Numbered from the stretch's first letter, positions 10,340-22,435 are shown. The stretch is DNA of 64,000 nt from Pholiota molesta (GCA_014925825.1 JACGCK010000154.1:1-64000); one strand, 5' to 3'. Made by a program: numbers and translations. Notes: a model not told the origin generated them from the letters alone.

Positions 10340-11974
10340 ATGTTTGGCCGAATTCGAATTCTTCTTCGGGATATTGGACTCCGCTTTTTAACACCACGCC
10401 CTTCGCCGTCAAGGATTCTGAATGGCCACCAAACTTCGGTATTCCATACCAATCTGCCAATCGAAGTGATTTATATCATCTTCGGTTTTGTGTTCAATAG
10501 CTCCTATCCCCCACTTTGTCCGTCTTCTCTCCTGCGGCTCGCCTGTGTGTGTCAGGAGTGGCAGACCCTGATTTTTTCCAATCCTCTTTTCTGGAGGACG
10601 ATCTCACTCTCATATTCAGAAGAAAGCTGGAGTTCGGAGTATAACCTCTATGCAGAAGAGTGGTTAAAGCGGTCATGTAATGTGTCACTAACAATTTCTC
10701 TGAGGTATAACCGAGTTCAACCCAACAATCGACTGCGTTCATTTGGTTCTGTCAATCACTTGAGCTTGAACCTCGTTGCCCAAAATTGGTGTCGGTGGCA
10801 CGACCTCGACCTAGATCTCCCCTTGCATCACTTTAACCGCTTCCTCTCTTATTTATCTGGCCCAAAAAATTCCGCTATATTATTGCGTTCCCTTTGCATC
10901 CAAGTTCATCGATGTTGCCCACAAGACCTACTGCCTTCAGTTTGGATGTCATCAGTACAGTCAGCTCGTAAACTCCTTCCAAGCTACCTTACGCTCCTTC
11001 TCGATTCAACACCACCAATTGAAATTGATCGCCCCCTGCTAGAGCTATTCATGTCAAATAGGCTTCGGGGGATCAGCATCGGGCCTATTACATCCAGATC
11101 TCTCTTCGATATTATTGCGTCATCGGAGAACTTGGAGGTAGCAGACATTGAAATCAACCCCGAGCTTCAAAACGGTGTTGTCACCCCTCATTATTTTCCT
11201 CCGACTCCAACACGTACAGTGCTCAGGCTCCAAGAGCTGAATATCGTCGAATCGGATACAAGTTTCGATATAGACATCAGCAATGATCGACTCCTGGAAC
11301 GGTTGTTGAAGGCATTTACTCTGCCATCTCTCAACATCTTGGAATATGAAGGGCCGATATCCTTTACAAGTATCATAAATGTCTCAGAGATCGACGAGTT
11401 CATCAGCCGCTCTGGATGCTCCCTTGTTATCTTAATGCTACTAAGGATCGCCATCCGCGGAGGCGAAGTGACGCCCATCCTGAAGAATATGCCCCACTTG
11501 CGCAAGCTGGGCCTGGACACCAATTACGACAGCGACCCAGACGAAAGTGGAGAGGGCCGAGAGGCTGTCCTTACTGATGACTTCTTCAACGATTTGTGGG
11601 CAGAGCCCCCGCTTTTACCATGCCTCGTTCACTTCTCTTACGAAGGTCCTTTCACCTTTTCGTGGGAGAGTGTGATTGGAGTCTTCGACAATGCCCTGGC
11701 TCAAACTGACATACCCTACCGTACTAATCTGGAGTACCTCAAAATCGACATTCAAGGACCTTTGCCAGATTATCCACCATACAGGCTACTTAACATACTG
11801 GACGATTTGCGGTCGAAAGGAAGCCGCCAGAGCGAGGTCAATATTCGGCATGAAGATATGGACATCATGTTTCCTCGCAACCAAGAAATGCATAAATATT
11901 ATCGCATGAATCGGCTTGAATTGACGAGCAGGGGGCGCCCATCTACTTTGTGGGGCCCCACGAAGTGGGTGTGA
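10340..11974 (+). CDS. F-box domain protein
   Basis: Single-exon protein of about 544 residues from the start MFGRIRILLRDIGLRFL. An F-box follows at about residues 40-95: LPIEVIYIIFGFVFNSS, then LLRLACVCQEWQTLIFSNPL and FWRTISLSYSE, the pattern of Agaricomycete F-box-like proteins (LP.E....I, cysteine/W-rich second helix, LW..I). The remainder has Leu-rich segments without clear repeat register, for example RLRGISIGPITSRSLFDIIA, PSLNILEYEGP and MPHLRKLGLDTNYDSDPDES. Such proteins usually bind Skp1 through the F-box and substrates through the C-terminal part. The target is unknown. An alternative start at 10238 adds 34 residues. Confidence 0.8.
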   Translation: MFGRIRILLRDIGLRFLTPRPSPSRILNGHQTSVFHTNLPIEVIYIIFGFVFNSSYPPLCPSSLLRLACVCQEWQTLIFSNPLFWRTISLSYSEESWSSEYNLYAEEWLKRSCNVSLTISLRYNRVQPNNRLRSFGSVNHLSLNLVAQNWCRWHDLDLDLPLHHFNRFLSYLSGPKNSAILLRSLCIQVHRCCPQDLLPSVWMSSVQSARKLLPSYLTLLLDSTPPIEIDRPLLELFMSNRLRGISIGPITSRSLFDIIASSENLEVADIEINPELQNGVVTPHYFPPTPTRTVLRLQELNIVESDTSFDIDISNDRLLERLLKAFTLPSLNILEYEGPISFTSIINVSEIDEFISRSGCSLVILMLLRIAIRGGEVTPILKNMPHLRKLGLDTNYDSDPDESGEGREAVLTDDFFNDLWAEPPLLPCLVHFSYEGPFTFSWESVIGVFDNALAQTDIPYRTNLEYLKIDIQGPLPDYPPYRLLNILDDLRSKGSRQSEVNIRHEDMDIMFPRNQEMHKYYRMNRLELTSRGRPSTLWGPTKWV

Positions 11975-12289
11975 AATCTCGCGAGAGGGCGGATCTTCTT
12001 CGAAAATTTGTCGAAAATATTTACTGTTAACAGGAATTTTATGTACCAAGCTCCAGAGCTCCATGCCCGAATCCGGGCTCAGCGCTCAGCGAGGAATGCA
12101 TCCATATTTACAAAAAAAGTCTCCGGCCGATTTCGCTACAGGCAGAAATTACATAGCTAGCTGTGTTTAGCCCAGCAGCACAATGCCCCGGAGACGGCCG
12201 GACTCCGCTTGGACTCCGCTGAAGATGAATATGTCCAGTCGAAACTTAGTCAACTTGAACCACGACGTTGAAGATGTTCTACCCTCCCG
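11975..12289. other. Intergenic between F-box and Crinkler-like remnant
   Basis: No gene seen. The short inverted motif TCAGCGCTCAGCG lies near 12078. Confidence 0.5.
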
Positions 12290-13490
12290 ATGACCAAAGA
12301 AGTGACTGTGGTTTGCCTCCTCTGGCCGGACGACATAAATGAAGCGGTCAATATCACAATCGATGTTGAGAGCAATATCTATCAGATCAAAGAAGCCCTC
12401 TTTCGCGGTCCTTATGACTCTCGGCTTGCTTCTGTAAACGTACTGAAGCTCAAGCTTTGGAAATGTGCAATACCTGTCGACGCTAATTGCAGTGCTACTT
12501 TGGACACACTTCGTTTCGATGGCGCTGACACCCGCCTGCAAGTCCTACTGCCTCCTCTGCGTGTGGTGAACTATTTCAAGGAGGGAGAGGTGCCCACAGA
12601 TTGTATCCACGTCGGAGCTCATTTAGTGAAGGAAAGAAGTTCAACTCCAGGATACCAAGGCTATTACCTTGGGCCCACGCGAATCCTTCTGACTTTTCTA
12701 GGATGCAGGAAAATTCAAACCAGGCAATAGGTTGGAGTCGGCCCTGTCTGAACGGCAGAACAATCCCCGTCACAGTTCGTGGATGACTGCAACGATCACC
12801 TGCCCTGCGCGGCGGACAACGCCTGAGCGCTGAGCTTTAGAGTTGTCCTTTGAAATGTCAAACTTTTTCCGAAACGAGGAGGCTCGCGCGGCCGGATTTC
12901 GTGACTTTTGCAGAAGCATGGAATATCTGTCTCTGAAAGCTCAGTCGGCTCGAAGGACTTCGAAAATTTCACAAATGGTCATATCCAGGTCGATGTCATC
13001 GCATTGTCATCTTGATGCTTAAGAACGAGATTTGTGGAGGGAGGTCTGAGCCGCACGCGCAGGCGATTCGAATTCTATCGTACATGCATACCACCTGGCC
13101 AGCCACCGAGCGCTTCCCGATGTTCAACTTTCCATGTTTGATACTCACTCTGTTCGGTATGGGCCTGGTCATTGTCCTGTTTATATTGACATATGAAACG
13201 AATGCTATACGGCGACTCTGGCTGGCGAGCCGTCTAATTCCACTGACCACCTTGCCCCGTGCTTCCCAGACCCCCACCAATACCACTCTCTCGTCGAGCC
13301 TGAAGGTGTAAAAGTGCATTTTGAATATATCTACCGACTGCATCAAGACAAGTTGCTCTTCATGGCCAAGACCGACGACAGCGGTAGCGACGACGCCAGG
13401 ATCTGCGTGAAGTTCGTCACCCTAGCTGGTCGCTTGCCGAACGACTCTTCCAAAATCTTCAAATCGTGTGTTGGTTCGATTGCGTCTACT
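12290..13490 (+). pseudogene. Crinkler (CRN)-like N-terminal domain followed by kinase-like fragment, broken
   Basis: The ORF from 12290 starts MTKEVTVVCLLWPDDINEAV and contains VLKLKLWKCAIPVDANC and VNYFKEGEVPTDCIHVGAHL. This is the layout of the ubiquitin-like N-terminal domain of Crinkler proteins: short strands, an LxLWKxxIP motif, then a late HI/HV strand. The frame ends at 12730. A second coding-like island at about 13268-13425, in another frame, reads VKVHFEYIYRLHQDKLLFMA and ARICVKFVT. It resembles the N-lobe of the protein kinases often attached to fungal CRN headers, with the Lys of ICVKF in the beta-3 position, and is preceded by a TTCCCAG acceptor-like site. No catalytic loop follows before stops. 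I read it as the remains of one CRN-kinase gene; unrecognised introns are an alternative. Confidence 0.5.
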
Positions 13491-14890
13491 TAATTATGAC
13501 CAAGAAGAGTTATAAAAATAAATTGAAGGCGGTAGCAGGAAGGGAATATTACAAGTCAAAAGGGTTTGTACTAGGTAACATTCTCCAGATCTAATGCAAT
13601 CGGGGGTAAAGAAAGATTTTCGAATGACATTGAAGAGTCGTGTCGGTCCATCGTACTTATTTTCATCAAACAAGCATATGGGAACTCGTTGATACTGAAT
13701 GATGCAGGAGCGCATTGAGAAAACGTGCCTCGGCATGGGCACTGAGTACTGAGTACTGACCAGTAGCAGCAGCCCTGATTAAAACTGCAGCCCATCTTTA
13801 AACGCCAATCACTAGCCAGGGATCGAAGAAATGTCCTCCAAGTGGGCGCCACTATGCACCACTGAACGGATCCTCGCCGCTCAAATAGGAAAACTTTACC
13901 TCTTTTTGATCCTTCGACTCCATCTAATTTCAATTTTGACCCTTGATAATGAGGGAAAGAACGCTAAAGCTTGTATGTAGGACGCTTATCACTTACCCTA
14001 CTGTTGGAATTCTCGCACCAGCGTCCAGCAGTAGTTCATGCGAAACGATGTCGCCAAATTCCGAACCCGTCCAAGTGGAAATGCTGTAAAGAAGGTAAAC
14101 CCGGGACTAGAAGACTAGCGCGCTTGTGCCATCTGCATCAAACAAGAATGATATACATGTTTTTCCACGCACTGACACATAATGACCCCATACCGATCTT
14201 TGCGTATCCCTACTGTGTGTAAATGTCCCGGAGGAGACAAGCATTTGCGGGGATGTGGGGCCAAGGCGGCTAGGAGATGAGAGGCCATCCCCAAACGTTG
14301 GCAGGCGTCGCGCAAAAAAAGAGCAGCTGTTGATCCAGTTTGTTGTTGGTATCATTGAGGCCTAAGATTACTCCGAAATCGATGGGAAAGATCAGCTTTT
14401 GCCATTGGTAGAGAACGCTGCAATGCCAGACGAGTCACGACGTCAACACCCATGAGGATTTAGGTTGGATAACTCCACCGATGAGAGTAGGAAGAATACG
14501 TGCGAGAGCAAGAGCAAATTACAATCTAAGTAATAAGGAGATGAGGTGAGAATCAGCGAGTTAGGGTCGATCAATAAATCAAGACGCACATAACGGAAAA
14601 AGTGTAGTTTCAGGTACTTCATAAAGGTTAACGAACCTTTACACACAAATATCTTTCATCGGGAATATACGTTGCGATGTGACCAGCCAGGCTGTAAAAG
14701 AGTGAATATTGCATCGTGTAACGTGAAGTTGAACCTTTTCAAGCTTTGGCTTCAATGTTCGTTGACAGCATCTGAATTCCCACTCTACAGGTTAACAATC
14801 ATCCGTTCGCACAAGAAAGCAGTGGGCAACGCTGCAACCAATTTCAGTAATCCACATGTTGAGATTAGAGCCACAACCGGCGGTCTACTA
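13491..14890. other. 1.4 kb without a recognised gene
   Basis: Both strands carry only short ORFs of up to about 120 codons (the longest on the minus strand at 13571-13933) with no motif I recognise. ACTGAGT is repeated in tandem at about 13740-13757. The right part contains the 3' region of the minus-strand tethering-factor gene. Confidence 0.5.
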
Positions 14891-17772
14891 TCATCTAAGA
14901 TCCTCGGCGGCGAGATCTGGGCTCAGCCTATTTTGCGCCGTCTTGACCACATCTCCATCGATGTCACGTACAAGATCTGAAGTCACAAGATGCATAGCAA
15001 CTTTCTCTTCCACAACCTTTTCGTCAAAAGATTGCGGCACAACGTCTTCTGTTTCATCGTCGTCATCGTCGGCGGCTTCCTCAATGATGGCCCCTTCGTC
15101 TCGGAGAATATCCCAAGTCCGGTCTTTGACCTGGGGAAGACAGAAACATATCAGAAAGGTCGTATAAAATAGAACTGGGTACCGGGGGGCCCTACCTCCA
15201 GGTTTTGGCCAGCGCTGATGTTCTTAATGATTTTGCCCTCTTGCTGCGCGTGCAATGTCCGCCGGAACGACCGTGAGAGGAAGGTGCTCATCATATTCAC
15301 TGGCCAGCTTGATGGCACTGTTGAAATAACCTGGAACGTGACAGGATTTGTCATGAGAGCGCTTAAGCTAGTCAAGAATAGCGAAGAACATACGTCCAGG
15401 ACATCGAGATTCATCGCCTGAGCATTCAATAATTGCGATGCCCGGTCCGATTGTCTGCGAGATGTTTAGCCGTTTGCAAGGGAAAAAATAACTTTCACGC
15501 TTACTGGACGTCCATGTAAACTTCGAGTAATATCTTCAGCAATTTCTTCTTCAGGTCTTCGTTGACAGTTTTCAAACGTGTCATTGGTATAGGGCCTAGT
15601 GCGCCTTTGCCATTCACGCTCTTGTTCGAAGGGAGTCCAAAGAGCGTTGTCAACCAATCTTGCAAACCAGCGTCTGCTGCGATTGATTGCGCAACCATAG
15701 GGGGTACGATGTCGCCAGCAAGGGTGCAATATGTTTCCGCGGATGTGGAATCACTCAGATCATTGACGAGTATGTGCAACGCTTCTCGATGGTTTGCAAC
15801 CTGACAAAATGAGCATGGTAAATAATAAGATAGCAACAAAAAAAATAAGGGAACGGCTTTCTACCTTGCCCTCGATGATGGCTAGCTCAAATCTCAGTAT
15901 ATTCTCCTGCTCTAGTAGCCGCTGCCGGACTGAACTGGTATCATAGGATGAAGACCCAGCCAAGAAAAGAATAGTCTTTAGTCGAGCACGTTTATGCTCG
16001 GAATCTGGTGTTGTCGAAGCAAAGTAGGAAAGGAAGGAAGAGGCGTTCCGAGATGATGCGTATGACAAAGCTATCGAGACATCAGTGGGCTGATGAAAAT
16101 GAATAGTGAAAGCAACCAACCTTTCGCTCGCCAAAGTTTTGATATTGAAGCGTCCTTGAGATAGGAAAGAACTTGCTCGATGCAGGCCAGGGCTAATTTC
16201 ATGTGTAATTCTCTTGACTAAATAGGCGAATTGAGCGACAAAGAAATGACGAAGGCGAGAGGTTACTGACTGAACTACGTCGCTGTAACACCAGATATTC
16301 TAGATACTGCGCGCCAGCAGCCGGATTGGCTTCCTGGATTTGTTCCAAAAGTGCTATATCTTCTTCAGGACGTTCTCGTCGTTTCCCGCTGTCTTTAGGC
16401 ATTAAAAGCTGAAAGAGAAAAAAGAAACAAGGAATTAGAGCTAAATGCACTGGCGTAAGGTCGATGCTCACTTTGAGTCCTTTTTCTGGATCTAGCTTCG
16501 TTAACCAGATACCCCAGCGCTGAGTCAGAGCGCGATCCCGTTTCTCAGCGAGGAGGTTGATCATTTGCGACAAAGGGTCTGCGATATCTTCGTCCGTCCA
16601 TTTCCCCTCAATAAGCCTTTGCAACACCTCGTTAATCAGAAGATGTGACCTTCACGAATTCGGGTGCTTACTTGGACCATGTATCCAAAAGTTTAAGATC
16701 GTCGCCCTGGTGCTTATATAGGAGACAGAGGGCATTATACTGTCCTGTGCTTTGTAAAACTGGCTCGACTTCTGGTAAAAATATATCATGTGGGGTTTGC
16801 AGGAGCGCATATAGCTCTTGAGTCTTCTCGAATTCTGCATACAGTTTGGCTAGGACGGTGTCAATTGCCTTTGAGAATAGTCATTCGCACCAGGACGGAA
16901 GTAGAAGACCCGCGAAAGGCTTACGATGTCTATGGGATCTCCTGTGCTGCCAACACCCTTTCCTTTCGCCACGCTTCTACGCGTTCGGCTTTTCTTCAAG
17001 AAACCTAACAGCATTTCTTTTGCGGCCATGCCCAAGATTTTCCTCAATTCCGCGGTTGATGGTGCAGATAGTGTGTTCGGGGATAGATGAGGCGAATAAT
17101 TCCGGACTAGATTCGACACAACTGAATATTAGTTCCAACACAGGAACGTAAGTGTGCGAACGGTGAAGAAGGTTGTATGTTAATGGTGGCCCCTGGTATA
17201 GCCGCTGATAGGAATGACGAAAATTAAAGGTAAAAGAGAAACCGCGCCAGGAGCAATGCGAAGAGCAAAACGAACTTTGAAAGACTTACTGATATCGTCA
17301 ACTGAGCTCTCCATTGGCATGTGCTCTGCCACCCCAGCAAAGACATCCATAGTTTCATCTGCGGAGAAGAGACTGCCCCTAAGGTCTGGATAATAGCTAA
17401 TCAAGAGGCGCGGGTCCGCTTCGCCGCTGAAGAGGTGTTTCCCCGCGTCTTCGAATAGCGTTTCACGAAAACATTGGAAGCCAATACGTTGATAGACATA
17501 ACGCAGCTCTTCTGCCTGCAATAAATATGGGATGGCTATGAGAGACTGCGTCGCGTGGCCGTATATGAGCAACCTACCTCATCTTCGTCGACAGTAAGGC
17601 TCTCTTCCAGCTTCTTCCGTCGCTGGTCGGCCAAATTATATACGTCCTCTAGTCTATGGCTTTCCAGCAATGATTCCGCCTGTGAGATGAGAGTAGATGG
17701 CACTAGAGATTGAATGGAGTTGGGTCCGAGTACGAGCACATTCGAGCGGGGAAATACAGGTTGTTTCGTCAT
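14891..17772 (-). CDS. Vps39/TGFBRAP1 (Vps3)-type vesicle-tethering protein, N-terminal CNH domain absent
   Basis: Homologue of the CORVET/HOPS subunits that tether endosomes and vacuoles through Rab GTPases. Exons run leftwards. The first carries VLVLGPNSIQSLVPSTLISQ and ESLLESHRLEDVYNLADQRR; the second ELRYVYQRIGFQCFRETLFE, DAGKHLFSGEADPRLLISYY and DVFAGVAEHMP, the Vps39-type domain; later ones EKRDRALTQRWGIWLTKLDP, QYLEYLVLQR, NHREALHILVNDLSDSTSAE and an acidic end before the stop at 14891. Introns have good signals and the frame is intact throughout. The open frame extends to at least 17817 without an ATG; the first usable ATG is 17772. Family members normally have about 300 more residues (CNH/citron domain) before this point, but only 370 bp separate it from the divergent NACHT gene. 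The protein is therefore truncated, or its 5' part was displaced. Confidence 0.8.
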
Positions 17773-18142
17773 TAAGGAAGGGTATATGATTTGAGGTGCA
17801 ATTATTGGTGGCCGCACACACGCAGTCGGGTATTAAGTCGTAAATCCGTGTTGAATAATCGATGCTTGGGCGCTGTACCTAGTGTTGGACCCGTATTATA
17901 GTCAGCGGCGCGCTCTCGGGTGTCGTACTCGTGAAATGGGGAGAAGCCAAGGCCCAAGGTGGCTGTGAGTAAATGACAGATGTCACAGTCAGCTTTCCTC
18001 TTTCCCCCATCATGTGCAACGTTGTGCACACCTTGAGCACTGCCCAGAGCAGACGCGGCGACCTCACGCAGCTTCCTGTCATGGGCATGGCAGTGCTCAT
18101 CTCACTATTTATTTTCGACGAACTCAATGGCTGGGAGGCTAA
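17773..18142. other. Divergent spacer between tethering factor and NACHT gene
   Basis: 370 bp between two oppositely oriented genes. The frame of the tethering protein remains open for about 45 bp into it (to 17817). No CNH-like coding sequence is present. Confidence 0.55.
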
Positions 18143-21100
18143 ATGACCTCTCGCCACAATGCCCCAGCTATTTCTTTGTTCGACAAAGCCAGAAGAATTC
18201 ACATAGAGAGCAGCCCCATTACTGCAGTCTATGGCGACCTTAGCCATTATCATATCCATGGAGACATTCATAACCACACTGAAGAACTCGGTAGGTCGTC
18301 ATTCTCCTTGGTGTCAAGATTCCAACTGATCGCGGCGCCGGCAGGTCTGAATGCATTGAGCAGTGCGATATCTGCTGGTGCTCTTCATAACGCCATCGAG
18401 CGTTTTCCACCACCGAAGTGCCATCCAGATACACGCTTGGAGCTGCTTGAAACGATCAAGTCGTGGATGGATGACCCAAATCCTAGCTCTAATGTCCTGT
18501 GGCTGTATGGTTCCACTGGAGTTGGGAAAACTGCCATCGCTCAAAGCGTGGCGGAATGGGCTGATGCAGCGAAGCGGATGGGCGGAGCCTTCTTTTTCCT
18601 GCGAGGAAAGCCAGAACGAGAAGAGGCCAGATTTCTATTTCCAACATTGGCCTACCAATTTGCGTTGAACATTCCCGGCCTTAGAGGCACTATCGATGGT
18701 ATCATGGCCAGTGATCATACCTTGCCATCCAAAGACCTCGACACACAGTTGAGGATGCTCATAATCCAGTCATTCCAGACCTTGTCGCCTCTACCCCTTC
18801 ACTCATATCTTGTCTTAATTGACGGACTTGACGAATGTTCAAATTACGAAGCCCAACGAACCATCATCCAATTCATCGACAAACTAGCAGGAATGCGCAA
18901 TATCCCTTTACGTTTCCTCATAGCAAGCCGATCGGAATTACACATTCGGGAAACCTTCAATAAAAATGTCCAGCCGACTCGCCGCATTGTCCTTGACGGA
19001 TCGTTCGAACCCGACCGCGACATCAGAATTTTCCTACAGGACGGGTTTGCGAAGATCGCAGAAAAACCAGTCTACCAAGCGCTTATGGCGCAGGTATCTC
19101 AGCCATGGCCGTCGCAATTGATTCTTGACGAATTAATCGCTAAATCATCGGGCCAGTTCGTATATGCGGCAACAGTCCTCAAATTTGTCGACACGGAACT
19201 ATATATCCCGAGCGAACAACTTGAAAGTGTCCTCATGGCATCGTCTACTCATTCCAAACTCTTTCAAGACCTCGACGAGTTATACACTCAAATCCTAAAG
19301 GCGTGTCCTTACCCCGACCTTCTTGTCCGTATCCTCTCCTTCATGCTCGTTTTTCATTGTCCTCAACCCCCCGAAGTCTATGACGATCTCCTTGGTGTTT
19401 CTCGCGGCCACGTGTCCTACGTTCTGCGCGGGATGCATTCCCTAGTCAAGTTTCCAGACGATTTCGAGGATGAAAAGGAGCGTATACGATTCAACCAGCA
19501 TCAAGAGTATGATCAGACCTGCGGATTACGTCTGCATCATGCTTCTTTCGGGGAGTTTCTGCTTGATGCGAGCCGTGCAAATGAGTTCTCTGTCGATCTG
19601 GTCGAAGCTCATGCCCAGCTCACTAAGGCCGGATTCCATTTGCTTGTCGAATGCATTGAGGACCCTTGGCAGTAAGCTTTCAGATTTTGTTACCTTACCA
19701 AAACCAAAACAATCACTGACGGCGTGCGCCTCAACTACGCTCCTTTCTAGCCAAAGTAGCAGATCCTCTTTGCCATGTCCTCAAACGTGGGGATACTTGA
19801 AAAACCACTTGACTGTCCATCTTTTCAAAGCTCCTCCGATCGAACGCCAGAATACGACGCAATACCTCGAAAAGTTCAATGTAGACTTCTCAGCTGCAAA
19901 ACCGACAGATGATGTCTCTTGGGATGTCTCTTTCGACGGATTACACGCTTTAGTGACGACCCTCATGAAGGTATGTGTTTTCTCATAGCTGAGGCATAAA
20001 TATCCCTGACAGTGATTTTACAGACAATTACGCGCGACGACGGCTTTCTGACAGAGAGCTTCATGCACGCAGAACACTCTCATTGGACACAAGACGTTAC
20101 ATTCGAGAGCATCCTTTCCTTTGACCGCGATTCTGTCAGCGACAGGGCCCTCGTCGAGCTTGCTCTCAAGTACTGCAAGCTGCTGGATGACTTCTATCAT
20201 TTTTATCTATCGAAATCCAACGATATGGTCAGGCTTTTGATGCATCTTCCAGGGTTATCCGTTTGGAAGGATCCTATCCCCGTCGACTGCCTTGAGGATA
20301 TATTCGGAGTTCCTCAAAATGTCATTCTAGCCGACCTCGAAAGGAATCGCAAATTCATCTATAGATGGGGGCAATTGCAGTGGAACCCACTGTCGATCAC
20401 CCTGGGCACCCTCGATGTGGTTGGGATGAATCCCCATATATTGAGCTTTCTTTCCGATAAGAGTCGTTCCGGAAGTGACTATCAAAACCCGGAGGAAAAG
20501 CATATTCACGCTTGCCAAGATCTCATCAAGCTGATATCGTCTCCCGATTGGTTGCGAACGGAGAAGTGAGTAATGGCCGTATTTTTAATTTTACTTTTAA
20601 TTTTACTTTACGGAACCTGATGTTCATCCGAATTTTTTTTTTAGGAAGGACGATGCTCTGTCGTGTCTGGACAAAATGTTGAAGCTTCACCTTGATAGTG
20701 TCAATATCGAGTTATCCAGGAATTATTCGGATGAACACCCCATGATTGATCTAGTCAATGATTTTGGGCATATCGTGTATGATTTCGATCCGCTTGAAGA
20801 TGCTCCTCTGGCCAATGTGAAGCTGCTGTGGTCTGCAACGCGGAGAATTCTAGACTGGATCCAACGCCAAAAATCGAAGGTAATGCCATTTTACGAGGGC
20901 TATCTATATATCTAGAGGAATGACGTTGATCATGAACATTGATTATCTACAATTCCAGACAACAGGAGCAAGTCATCGTCAATCCATTACCTTTGACGAC
21001 ATGTTACTCCGCGCCAACAACCAGATCTATCGCCAAATCCTCCACGTAGAACCTTGTGGACGCGGTCAGGAGACCATCACGCTCTGCGAACCCTTCGCCA

Positions 21101-21879
21101 TCGCGGCGAGTCCGGGGAGATCTATGACCGGCTCAGGCTCAACCACACCTGATCGCGCAGCGAGTGCTAGCGGTGTGAGCGAGGCGGAGGACGGCGCAGG
21201 GCTGCTCGCGCAGCGGCTGCATGTGGCCGCGAGCCCAACGCGCGGGATATCCGGGACCCTGCTCGCGCTGCACGGCGTGCGCGCCTCCCTGCTCGCGTTC
21301 GTGACAAGCGCGCGCGATGCAGGGCCCCTCTATATCCCTGCTCCGGAGTACCACACGCAGTTCGCGGAGATCTGCCTGGATCGGTGCCATCCGCTGGTAT
21401 CTGATAACATGTGCGTTGCCTTTACTCAGCTTGTCCGTTTGACGTGCCATGGGAATGAAAGGCTGATGGACTGTTGTCTTTCCGTTTCTTTTCCTTTTCT
21501 TTTGCAGTATTGGCGATTGGCGGACCTTGGCGTCTTATACGGAGTGGCGATTCCATCTCGTGCGTGCGCGTCCAAGCGCGAGGCTGATGGAGAGGCTGTG
21601 TACGTTGCCCGCTGGGCAGTGGCTCGCGGAGGGGATGCCTGCGGCAGATAAGGATGCCAAAGTCAGGTCTATCAAGGCTATCATCGAGTGGTTGGATGTC
21701 AGTATTTTTTCTCTCTCGTTTTTATCACAGCACTGATGCATCTCATCTACGGTGGTGAATAGAAATGGCCAGATGTTCCAGCTGATGTCGCTGGGCGTTG
21801 GAGAGAGACGCTGAGAGGGTTTGAGAGAGTTAGAACTTTGCCTAGACGACCTACCAGGGCGTATAGGCTGTTGGGATGA
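18143..21879 (+). CDS. NACHT-type STAND NTPase (NLR-like)
   Basis: Signal-transducing P-loop ATPase of the kind used by fungi in non-self recognition and programmed cell death. From MTSRHNAPAISLFDKARRIH the N-terminus contains the HYHIHGDIHNH stretch common in Agaricomycete NACHT proteins. The NTPase has Walker A GSTGVGKTAIAQ (about residues 123-134 unspliced), Walker B LVLIDGLDEC, sensor-like FLIASRSELHIRETF and a winged-helix-like RLHHASFGEFLLD. A 54-nt in-frame segment at 18291-18344 has GTAGGT/GCAG ends and is probably an intron. Further introns begin at about 19675, 19971, 20566, 20880, 21411 and 21697, giving roughly 1,100 residues to the stop at 21879. The C-terminal half shows no WD40, ankyrin or TPR repeats; it is unassigned and includes a GC-rich segment around 21100-21400. 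It lies divergent to a truncated tethering factor. Confidence 0.85.
20621..20737 (+). repeat. 13-nt inverted repeat bracketing a 3' splice site
   Basis: TGTTCATCCGAAT at 20621-20633, inside an intron of the NACHT gene, is the exact reverse complement of ATTCGGATGAACA at 20725-20737 in the next exon. The loop of 91 nt contains the T-rich tract and the acceptor at 20643-20644. Pairing in the pre-mRNA would hide the acceptor in a hairpin loop. Confidence 0.6.
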
Positions 21880-22435
21880 TCTTCGTTTTTCTACCCAATG
21901 CTTGAACCGGTCCAGGGTGATGGTGCTGTGTCCGCCAGTTAATTTACTTTAACTTAAAATATAGTGGGAGCCAACTGTAAAATACTGTTGTAAATTTAAT
22001 GAAGGGGGCTATGACCTACATATACTCCAGAGCACCGACGCAATAATCAACGATATTCGATTTTCGGTTATACCCTGACTCTCGCGTGTATTCGTCTAAA
22101 AGCTATGATGCTTATTTATCGTACATAAGATAGTTTGTCGGTATTCTAGTAGCGTCCTCGGTAGCATAGTAATTGTTGGTTGAGCGCATCTTGGTAGAAA
22201 GTCATTGTCATGGGCAAGGCGTAAGTTATTCGCTCTCTCTATGAGCAAAAAGTCTAAATTGGAAGTCGTGCAAGTGATCTGCGAAAGTGTAAGTCGAATG
22301 AAGTTCAAAGCAAGAAATTGAAGACTCACATGTAGCGTTGGCGGGAACCTCGCGGCAGGATTCTGACTTCGACATTTTGATTTGGTCCACCCGCGTCGGA
22401 GATTCGCCCGGCCTCGGTCGGCCTTTCCGTGAGCG
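21880..22435. other. Intergenic downstream of NACHT gene
   Basis: AT-rich 3' flank with no supported gene. It carries the left arm of a 24-nt inverted repeat (22337-22360). Confidence 0.5.

Noticed and set aside
17773..17817. GTG at 17817 as start of the tethering protein
   Set aside because: A non-ATG start is unlikely; the frame is open further upstream because the protein is probably truncated relative to its family.
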